Source of the DNA: SBBG01 sp033717875
GTDB lineage: Bacteria > Pseudomonadota > Gammaproteobacteria > Ga0077554 > Ga007554
Assembly (NCBI GenBank): GCA_033717875.1
Contig: JADDKJ010000032.1
Location: 1 to 37,856 of the forward strand
DNA length: 37,856 nt
Direction: 5' to 3'
Shown here: one piece after another, positions 36,602 through 37,856 of the stretch
Layout: each line of letters opens with the position of its first letter
How positions within the stretch are numbered: position 1 is the stretch's first letter
Program-made: the position numbers and the translations under genes
The notes under the pieces: generated by a model
Seen by the model: the letters and a program-made list of their open reading frames with translations, nothing else
Told to the model about the DNA's origin: nothing
Databases searched by the model: none

Positions 36602-37708
36602 TCATTTTGGCAACGGTATTGTGGACTGCGTGCAAGCATCTTTACCAGCTTCGCGGTACCCCATGGATAGTGTCGTCACACAAGCAAGACTAAATACTGG
36701 CTTTCCGGAGCTGCGGTTGACGTCAACAATGGCATAAAAGGTCTTTGGACCCTTGATAGAGAAATCATATCTCCCCTTATTCCTGTCATTGCTGTAAATC
36801 GTAGACGACGCAGGAAAAGTTTTCACTGTACCTCCTGCCAACTTAATTACCTGTTCGTTGTTTGTTATGTAATCCAAAGCAAGTCGCTCTTCCTCTTTCC
36901 GCGTTTGATTTTCGTGCGCAGGGTCTGGCTGCCCTTTACGACAACGCTGGCTGTTCATCTGAGCAAGCATTTGTTGAATTCCCGGTGCGGCTTGCCGTGC
37001 AGCTGCTTCCAAAGAAGTCTTCTCACTAACAAGCTTTGACTTGAGTTCGCTAAGTCCAGCATAGACCTGATCAATTTTCTTATCTAACTTTTGTGATCCG
37101 GCCTTATCAATAAATGGGTTCGCTGTTTTTTTGTCCCATTCCAGCACGCGGTCCAAAATCTGATTTAGATTCGAAGTATTCTGAAATGCGTAGTTGTTAA
37201 TGGGGCCTCCCATGGTCATTTGCATGACTGCCAAGAGTTGACCTCGATCACCATTCTCCAGAATCATCTGCTGTCGGGTTCTCAACTGTGCTGCATAAAA
37301 CCAGAACACTCCCTCATCTTTTCTTCCATTTTGAAAGAAAGCAAAGGCTGGAGAAAACAGTTGCAGAGGCTCTTTCAGGTTGATAGGGTTGCCAACTATT
37401 TCCTGAGCCGCAGCAATTGCGATGTTCGGATCGCAGGACTTCAGTCGATCTTCGGCTGACAATCCACTACTGGTTACTACGCCCTTTGCTTCCGAGCGTA
37501 TCTGTTGGGACTTATGTTCTATTGACCGAGGCGGTGTCTTATTCTTGTCTGATGAAGAAATAGAATCTGATGGGCATGGTTGATCAGTAAATTCGATCCG
37601 CCCGTCAGGGCGCATGCATTTATTCATGGAAGTGCTAACAGCGTCAGTAGCGAATGTCAAAAACGAGGCACATGTAAGAAGGAGTGCGATTGATCGGCAG
37701 TGATTCAT
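36602..37708 (-). CDS. Exported protein with DUF4124-like N-terminus, in reversed integron cassette
   Basis: A 368-residue protein with a Sec signal peptide (SIALLLTCASFLTFA), then a short segment CMRPDGRIEFTDQPCPSD that matches the DUF4124 pattern (aromatic/charged, DG, TDxPC), a helical middle (KLDKKIDQVYAGLSELKSKL) and a C-terminal part with two cysteines (LACVTTL, DACTQ). Function unknown. The gene is clearly more AT-rich than the rest of the window. It lies between two attC-like sites but points against the usual cassette direction. GGGGA precedes the ATG, which is 17 bases from the right-hand site. Confidence 0.75.
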   Translation of the reverse strand: MNHCRSIALLLTCASFLTFATDAVSTSMNKCMRPDGRIEFTDQPCPSDSISSSDKNKTPPRSIEHKSQQIRSEAKGVVTSSGLSAEDRLKSCDPNIAIAAAQEIVGNPINLKEPLQLFSPAFAFFQNGRKDEGVFWFYAAQLRTRQQMILENGDRGQLLAVMQMTMGGPINNYAFQNTSNLNQILDRVLEWDKKTANPFIDKAGSQKLDKKIDQVYAGLSELKSKLVSEKTSLEAAARQAAPGIQQMLAQMNSQRCRKGQPDPAHENQTRKEEERLALDYITNNEQVIKLAGGTVKTFPASSTIYSNDRNKGRYDFSIKGPKTFYAIVDVNRSSGKPVFSLACVTTLSMGYREAGKDACTQSTIPLPK

Positions 37709-37725
37709 AGTGTCCCCAGGAATAG

Positions 37726-37803
37726 GCCCAACGTGAAAGCTCAGCGGCGGCTCTGGCGACGCGAAGCGGCGACGGAGACGTCGGCTGGAGCGCCTTGTTG
37801 GGC
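37726..37803 (+). other. attC-like recombination site 2
   Basis: GCCCAAC (37726-37732) and GTTGGGC (37797-37803) are perfect, mutually complementary integron core sites (RYYYAAC / GTTRRRY). Inside, GCTCAGC (37739-37745) pairs with GCTGGAGC (37784-37791) leaving one extra base, the extrahelical base expected of attC. The 78-base length is typical. The GTTGGGC core equals that of site 1, defining a cassette of about 1.2 kb between them. Confidence 0.72.
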
Positions 37804-37856
37804 AGCTAACGCTGCTTGCGCGTGCAATTTCAAGCCTAGTGCTTCAATGACCCTGA

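Overview
The window is about 38 kb of GC-rich (roughly 60% by eye) chromosomal DNA from a gammaproteobacterium outside the Enterobacterales. Several blocks keep the gene order of the E. coli and Pseudomonas core genome: miaA-hfq-hflX-hflK-hflC-DUF2065-hisZ-purA; purB ... nudJ-rluE | icd | cspD | clpS-clpA | infA; and tRNA-Val-thrS-infC-rpmI-rplT-pheS-pheT-ihfA-merR. hisZ between hflC and purA, and a short-form 6-phosphogluconate dehydrogenase in a gnd-zwf-pgi operon, fit a non-enteric lineage. I cannot name the genus.

Layout. 1-8142: the end of a UvrY/GacA-type response regulator, then tRNA modification (miaA), RNA chaperone (hfq), GTPase and membrane-protease regulators (hflX, hflK, hflC), and histidine and purine enzymes (hisZ, purA), all on +. 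8143-10930: a two-gene minus-strand unit (serine hydrolase plus exported protein of unknown function). 10931-17629: avtA, purB, an FGGY kinase overlapping nudJ, rluE and icd; the kinase sits where mnmA-hflD usually lie. 17707-22595: cold-shock protein, ClpS-ClpA, IF1, LolA and a universal stress protein. 22609-30320: tRNA-Pro(GGG) and the large minus-strand translation operon. 30559-31949: an Old Yellow Enzyme reductase and a small coiled-coil protein. 32214-36307: gnd-zwf-pgi, the oxidative pentose phosphate / Entner-Doudoroff entry. 36308-37856: foreign-looking DNA with two attC-like integron recombination sites around an AT-richer gene in reverse orientation.

The most unusual content is between the genes. 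Family 1 (1313-1452, 21237-21376, 30399-30551, possibly 10692-10865) consists of 140-174 bp elements whose two ends match each other almost perfectly within a copy but differ strongly between copies, while inner blocks stay conserved. Family 2 (13684-13762, 25888-25973, and a single hairpin at 30388-30569) is a cloverleaf-like set of hairpins; one copy splits pheS from pheT and is flanked by ATAG on both sides. At 30388-30569 a family 1 element sits inside a family 2 hairpin, and the uninterrupted hairpin at 13737-13762 serves as the empty site. Several copies touch or form the 3' ends of genes (miaA, purB, nemA).

No CRISPR array, transposase, integrase or prophage gene is visible. Non-coding stretches near or over 300 bases are 10586-10930 (filled mostly by the 174-bp element) and 36308-36601 (diverged repeat plus attC).
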